Source: Pyrobaculum arsenaticum DSM 13514 (GTDB lineage Archaea > Thermoproteota > Thermoprotei > Thermoproteales > Thermoproteaceae). From it: a stretch of DNA of 64,000 nt. The stretch spans positions 620,001 through 684,000 of the forward strand of contig NC_009376.1 of the NCBI RefSeq assembly GCF_000016385.1, given 5' to 3'. The translations under genes were made by a program, and so were the position numbers. Every line of letters starts with the position of its first letter. Position 1 is the stretch's first letter. Shown here piece after piece: positions 47,568-56,526 of the stretch. The notes beneath the pieces were generated by a model. The model was not told the origin of the DNA. It was given only the letters and a program-made list of their open reading frames with translations, and did not search any database.

Positions 47568-49832
47568 TCACGTAAGTGTGTACTGCATATCAGCACCTGT
47601 CAAACCTCTAAACATCCATGTTTTTACTATTCTATGCCTTAGTTGAGTATAGAGGTTCGGGTTTGTTGGCTGGATATACCCTCTGAGTCCCTGATCAGGG
47701 CTCAGGCAGTATTGATCCAAACAAGCCTTTGTGATCCTTACTTCTATAGGCGTGTTGATGTAAGGATCTGCCGTAACCATTGGTATACTTATTGCGAACA
47801 ACAGCGAGTCGGACTCGGAACCAGTCCACGGGGCGTTCCACCAAACTCTTATATTGTTATTGTCGATAATGTCGACGCCATAAGAGCCGGCTGCGGCTTT
47901 TAGCGCCTGGCCCGCTAGAAAGGCAAGCAGAGATGCCACCTTGTTTGAGAAGAAGATCAAGATAAAGTTGATGGCGTCTAGTATTCTCTCAGCAAGGTCT
48001 ATAAGTTCAGGCTTGGTAATATCGGCAACGGTGGATCCTACTATGTAGTTGGTCTTATACAGAGAAACGCTACTTGTAGAAGTTTTGGTGGGGACGCCTA
48101 GCCTCATGTATACCTCAAACCCCTTTATGTAGTCCACATAGCTCCCGGATACGGAACGCCCTGCAACTTGCAACATAACTCGCTGGTTTGTATCACCTCC
48201 ATAGCTAACTCTAAGAAGGACGGCCCCGTGGTATATATAAGGGCCGACTTGGGGATTGGCTGGCGCGCCGTATATTTCTAGAACAGACGCTAAGTAGGGG
48301 TATCTCCATATAATATCCAATGTGTCGGGGAAATCTTTCCACTGTTCTACCCAGCGCCAGGCTCTAAAAACCTCGACAGTTCTGACCAGCACCGTCCTCA
48401 CGTATGGGGTGGCACCATTGTCGTAAGCTATTTTGAGAACCCAGAAGAGCCCCCCGCCGAAGGATTTGGCATAGCTATAGGGATATGCGCTGAGGCTGTA
48501 AGTACCCGTGTTTATTTCGTAAAAACAGCCGTTGGTTCCGCTGTTGTAGCTACCGTAGGCAGTGGAACCCGCCACGTACCACATGCCGTTTAGCCACAGC
48601 TCCCACTTCAGCCCCGGGCATCCCCCGCCCACGGCATTTGTGGTCAACTGCAACCCTACGCCGCCTGTAAAAGTCCCCTCTACTAGGCCGTCAAAGGCGG
48701 CGTAGGGCCCTATTAGGATCCTATCCACGTAGTTGTATACCGAATATCCGCTGGGCTGTCCGTAGTAGTCTGTGGTTGTTGCGTAGGCCATCTCCGCTAG
48801 GGTGTAGTTGCGCTGGTTGCCGTAGTAGTACCTAAGGTACTGCACTGTGCCGTTTATGCCAATGGTGGGGGCGCCGGAATACGTGTTTATATAAACTCTA
48901 AGCCTGACCGCTAGCTGATAGTTTTTGCTATTGTCCAAATTCACGCCGGAGACCCACACCCTTGTCTTATTCGCTAGAGTGTAGGAGCTAGATTGGATAA
49001 GCGTGCAGGAGCCGTCTGCGTTTATACGATACACGTCGGCTATTAACACGCCGCTTACAGTTCCGCGCAGAATCAACACGCCTAGAGACAGCGAGGCGGC
49101 GTCGTAGCCTATATACGCCGCGTTGGCAACGTTAGTACAAGCGCTAACAGCCGATAGTCCGTACACCGGCACCACGTACTCTGTGTAGCTACTTCTAACA
49201 CTCACCGGCCTAAAGTAAACACCGCCGTAAACATACAACGAAGATCCTGGGCTTGGGGCAGGCGTAGCCGCGGCAATTGACACGTCCGAGGTAGCCGCTA
49301 TGGTTGACGCGCCCCCGGTTTTAGGCCCTCCTCCCCTTTCCAGCCTCGCCCTCCCGCGAAACTCAGGCTGGAAACCTAAGCGCCTCAAAGCGCTAAGAGC
49401 CTCGTCTAGGTCTTTGGCCACCATTTCTATGATCCCTCCGTCCGGCTTTCTGAACACCACGGGAAATTCGCCATCAGGCGTCTTCAACGTGGCATTCCCC
49501 CTAACCCTCGCCGGCTTCGCCCCGGCAGGCAGTGCTAGGATGAAATACCGGCGGTCGTATGTTGGTACAGGAGCCGTCTCATTTGTAAACAACACGAAGC
49601 CCAGCCCTACGTCTTTTGGAACAAAGACGACGAGGGACTGCTCGCCCAGAGCCCACAGGGCGCCGGGGATGTGAGGAATCTCGTCTCCAAGAGGCACGTC
49701 AGATTCGACTAGGTATACAAAAAGCCTCCCCCCTTGCTGGCCGGGCTGATCTACCATCTGGGCCACCACCGTAGTCGCCAGGACCGCAACGGCTATTAAC
49801 ATGAGTAGTACCCAATTCCGCATATTTGACAC
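47568..49832 (-). CDS. large secreted surface protein
   Basis: 754 residues. Signal peptide (about 4-25, MRNWVLLMLIAVAVLATTVVAQ). Then a small domain with LFVYLVESDVPL, and PDGEFPVVFRKPDGGIIEMVAKDLDEALSALRRLGF. A Ser/Thr/Ala/Pro linker (about 170-195) leads to a long Tyr/Ser/Asn/Gly-rich beta region with many potential glycosylation sites. A hydrophobic helix near the end (about 640-670, LIDLAERILDAINFILIFFSNKVASLLAFLAG) could anchor it. No enzyme motif seen. GTG 49832 and ATG 49823 are both possible. Confidence 0.7.
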   Translation of the reverse strand: MSNMRNWVLLMLIAVAVLATTVVAQMVDQPGQQGGRLFVYLVESDVPLGDEIPHIPGALWALGEQSLVVFVPKDVGLGFVLFTNETAPVPTYDRRYFILALPAGAKPARVRGNATLKTPDGEFPVVFRKPDGGIIEMVAKDLDEALSALRRLGFQPEFRGRARLERGGGPKTGGASTIAATSDVSIAAATPAPSPGSSLYVYGGVYFRPVSVRSSYTEYVVPVYGLSAVSACTNVANAAYIGYDAASLSLGVLILRGTVSGVLIADVYRINADGSCTLIQSSSYTLANKTRVWVSGVNLDNSKNYQLAVRLRVYINTYSGAPTIGINGTVQYLRYYYGNQRNYTLAEMAYATTTDYYGQPSGYSVYNYVDRILIGPYAAFDGLVEGTFTGGVGLQLTTNAVGGGCPGLKWELWLNGMWYVAGSTAYGSYNSGTNGCFYEINTGTYSLSAYPYSYAKSFGGGLFWVLKIAYDNGATPYVRTVLVRTVEVFRAWRWVEQWKDFPDTLDIIWRYPYLASVLEIYGAPANPQVGPYIYHGAVLLRVSYGGDTNQRVMLQVAGRSVSGSYVDYIKGFEVYMRLGVPTKTSTSSVSLYKTNYIVGSTVADITKPELIDLAERILDAINFILIFFSNKVASLLAFLAGQALKAAAGSYGVDIIDNNNIRVWWNAPWTGSESDSLLFAISIPMVTADPYINTPIEVRITKACLDQYCLSPDQGLRGYIQPTNPNLYTQLRHRIVKTWMFRGLTGADMQYTLT

Positions 49833-50013
49833 AATTTTGTACTCTTTTTTTTACTTTTGCCAATTGACGAATCCTATCTATCTTGTTGTCGATAATTGTT
49901 TTGTACAGGAATCGGCACTGGCGAACCTGTCGGCAGTAACTACGCGTCTGGGCTAACACCCGCGAACGCGATCGCCTCATAGCTACGCCGTATATCCAAG
50001 AGGGGTGCTTTTC

Positions 50014-50475
50014 TTAGTGAGGAGGAGCTACTCCCCAGCGCGTACGGGGGGGGGGGTGCCGACGCAACGCTGACAGCACCGCGCATGGGTCGGCCTCGAC
50101 GCATTTAATCTCCACAGGCGCGTCGGGAGTCGGGACGACTGCGTCCGCGTCGCCGGGCGGGTCTGGACCTACGTGTATTTTATAGCCTACCTTCTCGCCG
50201 CGGAGGCCCTCGACTATTATAAAGTCGGCGTCTAGCTCGGCGCATTCCAGCCCCCGCTTATACACCACGTAGACCTCGCCGTTGTAGAAAACCACCTTGT
50301 CGGCTCCCGCCTTTCTCAGGCGGTGGGTGTCCTTGGTGGGCGGCTCCGGGTCGTGGTGGCTGAGCTTCACAGCCACTACTGTGTAGCCCCTCTCCTTCAG
50401 CCTTGCAATTATCCTCTCGGCGAGGGCTGTCTTACCTACGTCCTTCCCCCCAGTGATTTGAATTACGCAAGTCAC
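50014..50475 (-). CDS. mobB: molybdopterin-guanine dinucleotide biosynthesis protein MobB
   Basis: 153 residues. P-loop IQITGGKDVGKTALAERI at the start, HHDPEPPTKDTHRLRKAGA (the conserved HD..D(S/T)xRxxxAGA segment) and DFIIVEGLRGEK identify MobB, which helps deliver GTP/guanylate to molybdopterin for molybdenum or tungsten enzymes. Third gene of an ino1-padR-mobB string with 4-base overlaps. The C-terminus is encoded across an 11-base C run and is Pro/Arg-rich rather than conserved. Confidence 0.9.
   Translation of the reverse strand: MTCVIQITGGKDVGKTALAERIIARLKERGYTVVAVKLSHHDPEPPTKDTHRLRKAGADKVVFYNGEVYVVYKRGLECAELDADFIIVEGLRGEKVGYKIHVGPDPPGDADAVVPTPDAPVEIKCVEADPCAVLSALRRHPPPRTRWGVAPPH
50046..50056. 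repeat. homopolymer run of 11 G (C on coding strand)
   Basis: Eleven identical bases inside the last 16 codons of mobB encode a Pro stretch. A gain or loss of one base would change the C-terminal tail. Runs this long are rare elsewhere in the window. Confidence 0.9.
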
Positions 50476-50774
50476 GACAGCAGTCTAACGAGATTTTGCA
50501 TCTCGTCTAGTGCCTTTCTGAACTTCTCCAAGGCCTCTTCTGTGGGGACGTACACCTTCCGCCCCCCCTCCTCCCTCTCTTGCAGAACGCCGTCTGCGAC
50601 CATTCTCTTCAACAAGACGTAGCCGTAGACTGAGCTTATATCGAAGCCCAGCCGCCTAAGCTCTTGTATTATGGCGTAGCCGTGCAACGGGCCTTTCTTG
50701 TTAAGTATGCTAACTACGTAGAGCCAGAGGTTGCCTTGGCCTATGCAACGCTTGAAGCGCGTAAACGCTTTCAT
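50472..50774 (-). CDS. PadR-family transcriptional regulator
   Basis: 100 residues: a winged helix with YVVSILNKKGPLHGYAIIQELRRLGFDISSVYGYVLLKRMVADGVLQ, the PadR signature, followed by a short C-terminal dimerisation helix. It lies between ino1 and mobB with 4-base overlaps on both sides and may regulate them or respond to a ligand; target unknown. Confidence 0.85.
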   Translation of the reverse strand: MKAFTRFKRCIGQGNLWLYVVSILNKKGPLHGYAIIQELRRLGFDISSVYGYVLLKRMVADGVLQEREEGGRKVYVPTEEALEKFRKALDEMQNLVRLLS

Positions 50775-51826
50775 CTATCGCGTTTTCCCTCTATGAACTC
50801 GAGAACTGCCTTGTACGCGTCTTCGGGGCTCATGTGGACAGGCGGGTTTTTGAAGCCCCACGCCGATGCGCTTATCAGCGGTCCGCCGATGTTCCGGTCC
50901 ATGGCCAGTTTGGCTAGCCTCACAGAGTCTGTGACGACTGCGGCGCTGTTCCAGGCGTCGTGGACGTCGAGCGTTGCCTCAATCCTAATTGTGAGGCCGC
51001 CGAAGATCTCCGCCTCGACTAGCGTGTGGGCAATTTTCCTATCCCCGAGGAAGTGTATATACGCCACCGGGGAGATGTAGGCGTCGAATTCTTGGCCCTC
51101 CGCCATCATCTTGACGGCGGCTGTCTTGGTCTTCTCCTTGTCCCCCTTCCTGTACATTAGGTTTACGAAGTCGGGGGTGCCGCCCACGTTTATCTGGTAT
51201 GTGTCCCTTATCTTCACCCCCCTCAGCGCCAGTAGTCTAATTATCGTCTTGTGGAAGACGGTGGCCCCGATCTGGTTCTGGGTGTCGTCGCCGAGTAGCG
51301 GCACGCCCCTCTCCTGGAACCTCCTCTGCCAATACCCGCTGGTGGCTATCGAGGCGGGCATGGCGTTGACGAAGGCGACGCCGGCTCTCAGAGCCGCCTC
51401 GGCGTAGGCCTCAGCCGCCTTCTGCGCCCCCGTGGGGAGGTAGTTGACGAGGACGTGGGTGTTGGTGGAGTTGAGCTCTTTGAGCACGTCCTCCACAGTA
51501 CCCTCCACCACCTTCGGCACGAGGCCGCCGGCGGGGACGCCGTCCAGCGCGGGCCCCGGCCTAACCACGACCCCCAGCTTGGGGGGCTTGTACACCACAG
51601 TGGCGTTGTTGGGAGGCTGGAAGATGGCCTCGGCGAGGTCGAGCCCGACTTTCCTCGCGTCGATCTCGAAGGCAGACGCGAAGACTATGTCGCGGGGGGT
51701 GTAGCCTCCTATGTCCTTGAAGGCGACGGCTGGCTCTATCTCCGGGTTGCGCTTATACATCTCAATCCCCTGCACGAGGGCAGAGGCGCAGTTGCCTACG
51801 CCCACTATGCCTACCCTGATGAGCAT
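50771..51826 (-). CDS. ino1: myo-inositol-1-phosphate synthase
   Basis: 351 residues. NAD-binding start VGIVGVGNCASALVQGIEMY, then VNYLPTGAQKAAEAYAEAALRAGVAFVNAMPA, DDTQNQIGATVFHKTI and INVGGTPDFVNL are hallmark segments of archaeal/bacterial-type Ino1, which converts glucose 6-phosphate to inositol 1-phosphate for archaetidylinositol or di-myo-inositol phosphate. Start ATG 51826 is leaderless after TATA GTTTATTAA (about 51847-51856). Confidence 0.93.
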   Translation of the reverse strand: MLIRVGIVGVGNCASALVQGIEMYKRNPEIEPAVAFKDIGGYTPRDIVFASAFEIDARKVGLDLAEAIFQPPNNATVVYKPPKLGVVVRPGPALDGVPAGGLVPKVVEGTVEDVLKELNSTNTHVLVNYLPTGAQKAAEAYAEAALRAGVAFVNAMPASIATSGYWQRRFQERGVPLLGDDTQNQIGATVFHKTIIRLLALRGVKIRDTYQINVGGTPDFVNLMYRKGDKEKTKTAAVKMMAEGQEFDAYISPVAYIHFLGDRKIAHTLVEAEIFGGLTIRIEATLDVHDAWNSAAVVTDSVRLAKLAMDRNIGGPLISASAWGFKNPPVHMSPEDAYKAVLEFIEGKRDR

Positions 51827-51834
51827 GTCTATCT

Positions 51835-52335
51835 AAACAGACCTGTTAATAAACAATTCTGTTAGCCTTGGCCACGCCAATTAAACCTCCATGCCGTAAC
51901 CTACTCCTTTCACACCTCCGTGGATAGGCCAATGCCCTTAAGTCGTGGTCAACCTCTCCTCAGACGACGCCACCTTTCCCAGCTTATATCGCCCGACTTT
52001 GCTACAATCACAACCCCGCCTCTGTACAAGATCGCATAAAAAGTCGGCCGGTATATCTCAATATTGAACTTCTCGATGGCGTTGGCGGTGTTGGTTTACC
52101 CGGGGTGTGTTGAGGCGCTGGGAGGGGCTAGCCATCACTGCAATTGTGGCCAGCCCCAGGGGTTTGGAACTTGTGGAAACGACAAGAGATGTCGCGGTTT
52201 CAAACCGCTTGTAGAGGAAATGTTGTACAGACGAGGCAGTAGACGCAACATGGATGTCGGGATTACACGACGACAATGCGGTATACCGTGACTTCCCGAA
52301 ACTAAGCCCCCGTATTCTGGAACTGTGCGCAACGA
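51835..52335. other. 500-base gene-free region with a possible gene remnant
   Basis: No confident gene. On the plus strand, one frame from about 52108 reads RRWEGLAITAIVASPRGLEL and continues to TAG near 52213. After that stop the same frame continues with ATWMSGLHDDNAVYRDFPK, then LSPRILELCATITPAS. The two look protein-like, so a decayed coding sequence is possible. No repeat, tRNA or C/D box signal seen. Confidence 0.4.
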
Positions 52336-54267
52336 TTACGCCAGCTTCTCAGCTACCACCTCCGCTATGTCCTTCACGTTTACTGCACTGTCTTTGGCTC
52401 TCTTAGCCTCGGTTAACATGGCGTTGCAGAAGGGACATTGCGTAACTATTGTCTCAGCCCCGGTGCCGGCCAGCTCCTCGAACCTGATGTGGCTTATCCT
52501 CTTCTCCTCGGGGACGTCGTACCAATAGTTCGCCCCACCCGCGCCGCAACAGAAGGTCCTCTCCCCGTGTCTAGGAGGCTCTTTCAAGGCCCCCAGCTTT
52601 ACTACTATCTTTCTCTGCGGCTCTACCACCTTGTTGTGGCGAGATAAGTAGCAGGGGTCGTGTATTGTCAGACTCTCCAAGGACCCCCTCACTGTTATCT
52701 TGCCCTCTTCTACGAGGCGTTGCAACACCTCTACGTGGTGGTACACCTCCAGCTTTACGCCGAATCTGGGATACTCGTTTTTGAAAGTATTGTACCCGTG
52801 GGGGCATATCGTAACTAGCTTCTTCACCCCGTACTTTTCAAATATCTGCTTGTTGTTTAGAACAAGCTCTTGGAATCTGCTCTCCTCCCCCAGCCTCCTC
52901 ACGGGGTCTCCACAACACGTCTCCTCGTCTCCGAGCACAGCCACCTTGTCCAACATGCCTGCCTTCTCGAGAATCTTTACAAAAGCCTTGACTATCTCCC
53001 TCGCCCGCCCGTCGAAGCTACCCATACACCCAACCCAGAGGAGGTACTCGGCCTGGGGATTCTCCGATATGTGCTTAACCCCAAGTTCGCGAAGCCAGTC
53101 GTGCCTCCCCACATTTGCCTGCATCAGCGTGTTGTGGTACTGGCTTACAGACATGAGCAGATCTGCCTTTTTCTGGTCAACCTTAGACTCAAACACCAGA
53201 GCCCTCCTTAGATCTACTATATAGTCGACGTGTCTGATATATACGGGGCACTGGTACATACAAGCGCCGCAGGTGGTACACGCCCACACCTCGTCTTCCG
53301 TTATCCCCACCTCGAATAAATCGGCGTCGTTTTTAGCCTCTGCAATTTTTGTTATTAGGGACATAGGGCTGAGCGGCCTCTTGGCGGCAAACGCGGGGCA
53401 GACGTCTTGGCATCTACTACACCTAGTACAGGCGTCGAACATTATGCCGTGTATTCCCCGCCACTCCCCCTTCTTTTTAACTCCCACGGTGATCTCCGCC
53501 TCGCCGCTCTCCATAACCTTTTCAAGCTCAAACGGCGTGGTCAACTCGCCCAGCGGCCTGTCAACGAGGAGGTAGTTGGCGTAGGCCAAATACATGTGTC
53601 GTAGCATTACCAGAGGCGACACGGCTATTAACGCGAATGCAACGGCAATGTGCACAAAGTAGGCGGCGAGGTACACCTCATGCGTCACAGGAGGCACTAA
53701 ATACGATAGTGGAGACCACGGCGAGGGCCCCCCAAGGTAGTAGTCTACGCGGTATCTCCTCATTATCATACCAGTTACGGCTATTGCGAGAAAGCCTAAC
53801 AACACCAAGATGTATTGGTTCGCCAGCTTCCCGTACCTCTCCCTACCGGCATATACCCTGTATATGCCGGCTAACGACCCGTAGATTATAAACACGGCGG
53901 CGACGTCGAGCAAAAACCTCATGACTAAGAAGAATAAGCCTCCGTACTCCACGCCCGTGTAATGCACCACAGACACTATAATAGTGCCGATGAGAGATAT
54001 GCCAAGCCCAACTATAAGAAGAAGGTGGACAGTTCCTCCAAATACCTGTCGGGACAGGAAGCGGTAATGAGACAGAAACTCGGCCACAAATCTCAAAGAC
54101 TTGTCAAGTCTTCTCACGCCCTGCTTAGTCACCGCCAAGAGACCAACTCCTCTATACGTCTTTGAAAGGCCGTATAAGAGGGCGAGAACCGACAGCGCCG
54201 CCAGCGTGTAGACAATTAAAAAAGTGTAATGAGGCACTCCTAGGTACTCTACATACCTAGCATCCAT
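52336..54267 (-). CDS. membrane HdrE/HdrD-type Fe-S oxidoreductase fusion
   Basis: 643 residues. The N-terminal third has five to six membrane helices like cytochrome-b-type HdrE/NarI subunits (LLIVGLGISLIGTIIVSVVHY, YILVLLGFLAIAVTGMIMRRYRVDYY). Then come two 4Fe-4S motifs CTRCSRCQDVCP and CTTCGACMYQCP, followed by two cysteine-rich CCG domains (GCMGSF...TCCGDP...CPHGY and HDPCYLSRHN...CCGAGG...QCPFC). The layout resembles HdrDE, GlpC or DsrMK-like proteins that pass electrons between membrane quinones and a thiol/disulfide or other donor. Substrate unknown. Confidence 0.88.
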   Translation of the reverse strand: MDARYVEYLGVPHYTFLIVYTLAALSVLALLYGLSKTYRGVGLLAVTKQGVRRLDKSLRFVAEFLSHYRFLSRQVFGGTVHLLLIVGLGISLIGTIIVSVVHYTGVEYGGLFFLVMRFLLDVAAVFIIYGSLAGIYRVYAGRERYGKLANQYILVLLGFLAIAVTGMIMRRYRVDYYLGGPSPWSPLSYLVPPVTHEVYLAAYFVHIAVAFALIAVSPLVMLRHMYLAYANYLLVDRPLGELTTPFELEKVMESGEAEITVGVKKKGEWRGIHGIMFDACTRCSRCQDVCPAFAAKRPLSPMSLITKIAEAKNDADLFEVGITEDEVWACTTCGACMYQCPVYIRHVDYIVDLRRALVFESKVDQKKADLLMSVSQYHNTLMQANVGRHDWLRELGVKHISENPQAEYLLWVGCMGSFDGRAREIVKAFVKILEKAGMLDKVAVLGDEETCCGDPVRRLGEESRFQELVLNNKQIFEKYGVKKLVTICPHGYNTFKNEYPRFGVKLEVYHHVEVLQRLVEEGKITVRGSLESLTIHDPCYLSRHNKVVEPQRKIVVKLGALKEPPRHGERTFCCGAGGANYWYDVPEEKRISHIRFEELAGTGAETIVTQCPFCNAMLTEAKRAKDSAVNVKDIAEVVAEKLA

Positions 54268-54320
54268 GAGGTGGAGAGCTCTAAATAGTATTAAGTATTG
54301 ATATAGCCGATAGACGAATA

Positions 54321-54959
54321 CTAACTAATTCTACAAATAGGCTTAAATGGGCATTTCCGGCACTCCACGCTCGGCGGCTTGTCGGCGGTTAAAACCTTCT
54401 TTATCTCGCTAAGTACTTGCAACGCGCTGTCGTCTCGTTCAACCTTCTCGACCTTGTCTCTATAAACCAGGTACCCGTACTTCGCCTTCAAGAGGTGGAT
54501 GTATATCTGTAACTGCTTCTTGTGAGCCTCCCTGCTGGCCACCCCCGTCTTTATCTCAACAGGCAGGTACACGCCCCCACGCTTTATCACAACATCCACA
54601 ACCCCCACCAGATTGTCTATTTCGACCTTGTACTCCACTATGACGTTGTCATACACAGCCACAGCTCTTTCATACCTCTCGTGTAGCAACTTCCCCTTCA
54701 CAATGGCAACTGCTGAGTCTTTTGTAAACAGCTTCAGCCCAAGCCTATGTTGCACCCACAGAAGCCTCGGGCAGTACTCGTAGTCGTTTATGACAGAGGG
54801 GGAAAGCCGCTTGAAGTCGTAACGATAAGCATAGACGTCGGGTAGGAGCCTGAACACATCCCGCTCTTTTTTGAGTTCTCTAAGCGCGGTCTCCACATCC
54901 AGCTCCAAGTCGTCACAACGCGCCACCGAGCAGAGGGGTCTAGGTCGGAGAAGCTCCAT
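54321..54959 (-). CDS. Cas4-like RecB-family nuclease (no CRISPR nearby)
   Basis: 212 residues. Cas4 features in order: SVINDYEYCPRLLWVQ (Cys 63), GKLLHERYE (His 93), GVVDVVI (Asp 122), the PD-(D/E)xK core PVEIKTG (Glu 135, Lys 137), QLQIYIHLLKAKYG (QxxxY helix) and three C-terminal Cys (200, 203, 209) that with Cys 63 hold a 4Fe-4S cluster. ATG 54959 overlaps the GTPase gene end by 20 bases; the upstream ATG at 55010 is less likely. No cas1/cas2 or array in the window, so it may be a solo DNA-repair-type nuclease rather than a CRISPR adaptation protein. Confidence 0.82.
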   Translation of the reverse strand: MELLRPRPLCSVARCDDLELDVETALRELKKERDVFRLLPDVYAYRYDFKRLSPSVINDYEYCPRLLWVQHRLGLKLFTKDSAVAIVKGKLLHERYERAVAVYDNVIVEYKVEIDNLVGVVDVVIKRGGVYLPVEIKTGVASREAHKKQLQIYIHLLKAKYGYLVYRDKVEKVERDDSALQVLSEIKKVLTADKPPSVECRKCPFKPICRIS

Positions 54960-56493
54960 CTGTCCCAAGCACCCGGCCAAATATCCTCGTGGGGCCATTC
55001 CTAAATACAAACACGCCGCCGTCTATGAACCACGGCCGCGAGAGCTCCAGCTTCACCACACCGCTGTCCCCCACCATGAGCTCCCCCTTGTCGATCTCCT
55101 TTATATACCCGCCTGTCCTCACCGCCTTGTAGTGAAGCACCCCGGAAAACCCCGGCCTTATCACAGTCGGGTGCCTTAACACCAGCACCTCGGCGGTTAT
55201 CTCCTTTACAGCCTTAAGCGGCCTCGCCGACAGCGTCATCCCCTTCTCGATTTTGTCCACCTTGTCAAGTGCCACCGTGACGAAGCTACCAGCCTTCGCC
55301 GCCTCTACCGGCGTCCTGTTTAGGTGTATGGACTTGACCGCCGCTTGGGCCCACCCCCCGTCGCCGTAGGGGCCAACCCAGATTTTGTCCCCCACGCGGA
55401 GGGAGCCCCTCTCCACGAGCCCTCCCACTACGAGGCCGACTCCCTTCACTAGGTAGATGTCCGAGACGTACATCAAGAAGTCGCCTCCGTAGTCCCACCG
55501 CCTCCTCTTGGGGAGGAGCGATAGAAACCTCAGCAGTAGGTCCAGCCCGTGCCCCGTGACGCTGGAGACGTAGAATATAGGCGCCACCCGCCCCGCCGGC
55601 ATAGCCTCGGCGGCTGGCACCACGTCGCCTGCGTCCCTCACAACAAAGGGGATTTTGCTAACCCCCGGCATCTTCAAGATTCTCACCACGTCGTCTACAG
55701 TCCTCTTAAAAACCTCGTCGGGCGCAATGTCTATCCTAGTGACGACCACGAAGACCGGTATCCCCAAGGCAACCGCGATTCCTAGGTGCTCCTTTGTCAT
55801 TTTCTGCACCCCCGAATTCGCCGCCACGACCAACATGACGTAGTCAGGCTGGGAGCTGAACAACCCCCTCAGCGCAGTCCTCAGATACCGCTCGTGGCCC
55901 CCCACATCTACCAAGAGGATCAGCTTGTCGGACCTCTTGTACACCTCGGCCTCGTCTAGGGGGTCCACAAGCTTGTGGTTCACCACCGCGTCGCCGCTGA
56001 AGCCCAAGAGCCTCAGCGACACCGCCGAAGTCCTCCCCGAGAGCACCTCGTGCTTGTACCTAGAGGCGAAGGCCCTGGCCGCTCCCTTCCCGTCGTCGAG
56101 CCTCCCCGTGGTCAAGACCCCTATCAGAGTGGACTTCCCCGCGTCGACGTTGCCCATCGCCACCACCGTCACCGTGGGGGGTGGCTCCTCCCGGCCCACC
56201 AGCCTCACCAAGACCTCCGCCACTTTCCCCCTCACCCCCTCCGACACCCTCAGCACGTAGAGAGAGGCCCCAACCCTCCTAGCCGCCTCCCGCAACACCC
56301 CCAAAGCCCGCACCAGCCCGTCGTCGGGCAGCCCAACCGGCCTCCCGTCGTCTGAGACACCGATTAGGTAGACAGCCTCGCCGCCCCCCTCCAGAGCCCG
56401 GCGCTTGAGCTGCCCCGCCAGCCTATCCACGTCCTGATAGCCGAGGGTGAGCTTATACTCCACATTCCCCTCCTCAGACTCCGGCGGAAACAC
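54940..56493 (-). CDS. GTPBP1-like translation-factor-family GTPase
   Basis: 517 residues. The N-terminal 115 residues (EYKLTLGYQDVDRLAGQLKRRALEGGGEAVYLIGVSDDG) are typical of GTPBP1/2. The G domain has G1 MGNVDAGKSTLIGVL, G3 DVGGHERY and G4 VVTRID. Two EF-Tu-like beta domains follow (DFLMYVSDIYLVKGVGLVVGG, PTVIRPGFSGVLHYKAVRTGGYI). Eukaryotic relatives act in ribosome rescue and RNA decay; the archaeal role is not settled. GTG 56493 is leaderless after TATA TTTTTAATA. It is coupled to the Cas4-like gene. Confidence 0.88.
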   Translation of the reverse strand: MFPPESEEGNVEYKLTLGYQDVDRLAGQLKRRALEGGGEAVYLIGVSDDGRPVGLPDDGLVRALGVLREAARRVGASLYVLRVSEGVRGKVAEVLVRLVGREEPPPTVTVVAMGNVDAGKSTLIGVLTTGRLDDGKGAARAFASRYKHEVLSGRTSAVSLRLLGFSGDAVVNHKLVDPLDEAEVYKRSDKLILLVDVGGHERYLRTALRGLFSSQPDYVMLVVAANSGVQKMTKEHLGIAVALGIPVFVVVTRIDIAPDEVFKRTVDDVVRILKMPGVSKIPFVVRDAGDVVPAAEAMPAGRVAPIFYVSSVTGHGLDLLLRFLSLLPKRRRWDYGGDFLMYVSDIYLVKGVGLVVGGLVERGSLRVGDKIWVGPYGDGGWAQAAVKSIHLNRTPVEAAKAGSFVTVALDKVDKIEKGMTLSARPLKAVKEITAEVLVLRHPTVIRPGFSGVLHYKAVRTGGYIKEIDKGELMVGDSGVVKLELSRPWFIDGGVFVFRNGPTRIFGRVLGTDGASPT

Positions 56494-56526
56494 AGAAAAA
56501 TCAGCGGCCAGTATTAAAAACGTTGT

